Shown here piece by piece: positions 6,818 through 7,901 of a stretch of 7,901 nucleotides of DNA. The position numbers and the translations under genes were made by a program. The stretch is from Candidatus Margulisiibacteriota bacterium (GTDB lineage: Bacteria; Margulisbacteria; WOR-1; O2-12-FULL-45-9). Under the pieces are notes generated by a model. That model searched no databases, was not told where the DNA came from, and saw nothing but the letters and a program-made list of their open reading frames with translations. The stretch spans positions 1 through 7,901 of the forward strand of contig JAHIZU010000006.1 of the NCBI GenBank assembly GCA_018814265.1, given 5' to 3'. How positions within the stretch are numbered: the stretch's first letter is position 1; every line of letters begins with the position of its first letter.

Positions 6818-6852
6818 AAGAAACTCTGTCAAAGCAGATGGCCTAATCCGGA

Positions 6853-6878
6853 TATCCGGGTAACCGGTTACCCGGATA
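6853..6878. repeat. Perfect 26-base palindrome (13-base arms, no spacer)
   Basis: The plus-strand arm TATCCGGGTAACC is followed directly by its exact reverse complement. A second palindrome, CCGGATATCCGG (6848-6859), overlaps its left side, so the half-site ATCCGG occurs four times in alternating orientation within about 32 bases. It is non-coding, in the rplY/FliK-like intergenic region. It could be an operator, a mobile palindromic element or a hairpin in the transcript; the sequence alone does not decide. Confidence 0.8.
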
Positions 6879-6919
6879 GCCTCTACTAAATATATCGTGT
6901 TTTAAAGGGAAAAACTTGC

Positions 6920-6941
6920 GCCTGCCTGCCGGCAGGCAGGC
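6920..6941. repeat. GC-rich palindrome abutting the rplY stop codon
   Basis: CCTGCCTGCC followed by GGCAGGCAGG is a perfect 20-base palindrome, extended to 22 by a flanking G-C pair. Its right end shares one base with the rplY TAG stop. In the rplY transcript it forms a strong hairpin, with a T5 run 5 bases beyond it, so it may help termination or 3'-end stability. The same motif is, from general knowledge, a widespread dispersed repeat in candidate-phylum genomes, where it yields LPAGRQA in translations. Confidence 0.8.
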
Positions 6942-7699
6942 TACTTCTTCTCTTTTTTCTCTTTCTTTTCAGCTTCAGCAGCAGGTTTCGCTGCCGGAGC
7001 TGCCCCTGGCGCAGACTTTTCCTTGACACCCTCTTCAGCCACAGCTTCAGCTCCTTCAGCAGCAGCAGCGGCCGCAGCTTCAGCTTCTTCAGGTGTAAGC
7101 ACAGGAGCCGCGACTTCCTCTTCCTTGGTTGGAGGCGAGACAGTGGCAATCATATCCCCAAGATTGGACTGAATCTCTATTTTTGTCGAAATTTTTAAAT
7201 CGGAAACATGAAGAGAATCATTAATTGCCAAGGCAGATACGTCAACGTCATACTTGTCCGGGATCTCCGCCGGCAAACACTTGATCTCAATCTCACGCAA
7301 ACCATGGACTAGCACGCCGCCATCATCCTTAACACCTACGGGGATCCCCAACAATTCAACAGGCACACTGGTCTTGATCGCTTCATCCATATTAATATGC
7401 ATAAAATCAAGATGGAGAATTGTCCCGGTCAAAGCATCGCGCTGAATGTCTTGGGTAATTACCGGAACCAGCTTGCTCTTTCCGTTATCACTCACATTCA
7501 AGCTAAAAATAAGGTTGTGGCCGGATTCAGATTGCAGTACCTGCTTGTTATAATCCTTGAGGTTGATCGAAACCGAGGTTGACTTGAATTTGCGGCCGTA
7601 AATAACAGCTGGGACAACCCCCTGAAGCCTTAACTTCTTGGCTTTCTTCCCCAGCTCTTCTCTTTTGTCAGCTTTTAATTCAATTTTTGTTTTCGCCAT
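6941..7699 (-). CDS. rplY: 50S ribosomal protein L25 (CTC/TL5 form) with acidic-basic tail
   Basis: Binds 5S rRNA in the large ribosomal subunit. The 252 residues comprise an N-terminal L25 domain (about 4-92), with LRLQGVVPAVIYGRK (23-37) as the signature. A TL5/CTC C-terminal beta domain follows (about 95-188), with HLDFMHI (96-102), VPVELLGIPVGVKDDGGVL (112-130) and IEIKCLPAEIPDKYDVDVSAL (137-157). Residues about 191-252 form a low-complexity tail of alanine, glutamate and lysine ending KKEKKEKK; such tails are frequent in long L25 proteins and vary in length. The ATG at 7699-7697 has AAAGGAG 6 bases upstream. A promoter lies at 7727-7755. The neighbouring flagellar genes are probably separate transcription units. 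Confidence 0.96.
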   Translation of the reverse strand: MAKTKIELKADKREELGKKAKKLRLQGVVPAVIYGRKFKSTSVSINLKDYNKQVLQSESGHNLIFSLNVSDNGKSKLVPVITQDIQRDALTGTILHLDFMHINMDEAIKTSVPVELLGIPVGVKDDGGVLVHGLREIEIKCLPAEIPDKYDVDVSALAINDSLHVSDLKISTKIEIQSNLGDMIATVSPPTKEEEVAAPVLTPEEAEAAAAAAAEGAEAVAEEGVKEKSAPGAAPAAKPAAEAEKKEKKEKK

Positions 7700-7726
7700 A
7701 ATTTTCTCCTTTGGTGCAAACAGGAA

Positions 7727-7755
7727 ATTTTACCATAATAATCATAATAATTCAA
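7727..7755 (-). promoter_or_regulatory. Probable rplY promoter
   Basis: On the minus strand TTGAAT (7755-7750) and TAAAAT (7732-7727) are 17 bases apart, matching 4 of 6 and 5 of 6 consensus positions. The predicted start is near 7720, giving a leader of about 20 bases that contains the AAAGGAG ribosome binding site. Confidence 0.6.
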
Positions 7756-7786
7756 CTGGACGCAATGTTTCCGTAGAAATCCGACA

Positions 7787-7806
7787 GTCCATGTATAATC
7801 ATGGAC
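7787..7806 (+). promoter_or_regulatory. Inverted repeat framing a -10 box before the helix-turn-helix gene
   Basis: GTCCATG (7787-7793) and CATGGAC (7800-7806) are perfect inverted repeats. The 6 bases between them are TATAAT, a consensus -10 hexamer on the plus strand. No good -35 is seen 17 bases upstream. The expected start point is about 7806-7807, at the ATG of the downstream gene. The repeat could be an autoregulatory operator or part of an element end. Confidence 0.5.
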
Positions 7807-7901
7807 ATGAATAACTTGACGTTAATAACCATGGCCTGGGAACTTTTTGAGCAAGGAGTTCCGAGGATAAACATTGCTCTACATTTGGGAAGGCATCGGG
7901 A
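7807..7901 (+). CDS. N-terminus of a helix-turn-helix transposase/integrase-like protein (partial)
   Basis: Only 31 codons are visible before the window ends. They read MNNLTLITMAWELFEQGVPRINIALHLGRHR, split here as MNNLTLITMAWELFEQ (1-16) and GVPRINIALHLGRHR (17-31). The pattern hydrophobic helix, L-F-x-x-G-V-P, then I-A-x-x-L-G-R-H-R is a helix-turn-helix start, as at the N-termini of IS-type transposases and integrases (IS481/IS3-like). An in-frame ATG at 7801 would add two residues. The ATG at 7807 is preferred because it coincides with the start point expected from the TATAAT at 7794-7799. No Shine-Dalgarno is visible. It is divergent from rplY. A DNA-binding regulator cannot be excluded on so little sequence. 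Confidence 0.55.
   Translation, partial: MNNLTLITMAWELFEQGVPRINIALHLGRHR

Noticed and set aside
6827..6832. TTGACA on the minus strand upstream of the FliK-like gene
   Set aside because: At spacings of 15 to 19 bases no sequence resembles TATAAT; the region falls in the terminator hairpin.
6886..7149. Minus-strand arginine/leucine-rich frame over the rplY tail, ending with LPAGRQA
   Set aside because: It is an out-of-frame reading of the L25 low-complexity tail plus the GC-rich palindrome; there is no ribosome binding site.
1..7901. CRISPR array, tRNA, rRNA or riboswitch
   Set aside because: No regularly spaced direct repeats, cloverleaf or recognisable rRNA or riboswitch motif was seen; nearly the whole window is coding.

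Overview
The window is a compact block of flagellar genes, all read on the minus strand (right to left). It is flanked on the right by a ribosomal protein gene and by the start of a mobile-element-like gene on the plus strand. L-ring (FlgH), P-ring (FlgI) and P-ring chaperone (FlgA) genes point to a diderm, flagellated bacterium. A 20-base CCTGCCTGCC/GGCAGGCAGG palindrome beside rplY, and a short N-terminal helix-turn-helix ORF of the transposase/integrase type, resemble what is seen in uncultivated candidate phyla (for example Margulisbacteria/Saganbacteria-like, Omnitrophica-like or Elusimicrobia-like genomes). That taxonomic placement is an inference and weak.

Layout in the direction of transcription: (1) 7807-7901, plus strand, the start of a helix-turn-helix protein, divergent from (2) rplY (L25/CTC, 7699-6941), which has its own promoter and a lysine/alanine/glutamate-rich tail. 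(3) A 173-base intergenic region (6768-6940) packed with three dyads: a GC-rich palindrome touching the rplY stop codon, a perfect 26-base palindrome, and a terminator-like hairpin just upstream of the next ribosome binding site. (4) A FliK-like protein (TTG start) followed by a small FlhB C-terminal-like protein, a pair of export-switch domains. (5) A consensus promoter, TTGACA-N17-TATAAT, placed so close to flgF that the mRNA should be essentially leaderless. (6) flgF-flgG-flgA-flgH-flgI-flgJ and a flagellar-type sigma factor that runs off the left edge. Junctions are tight: 1-base TAATG overlaps at flgG/flgA, flgA/flgH and flgI/flgJ, an ATGA overlap at flgJ/sigma, and gaps of 9 and 15 bases elsewhere.

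Together the genes build the distal part of the basal body. FlgF and FlgG form the rod, FlgJ helps the rod assemble, FlgA escorts FlgI into the P-ring, and FlgH forms the L-ring. The FliK-like/FlhB-like pair probably touches the export-specificity switch. The trailing sigma factor would couple completion of the hook-basal-body genes to transcription of late flagellar genes. No frameshift, CRISPR array, tRNA or rRNA was seen. No stretch longer than 300 bases lacks a gene.
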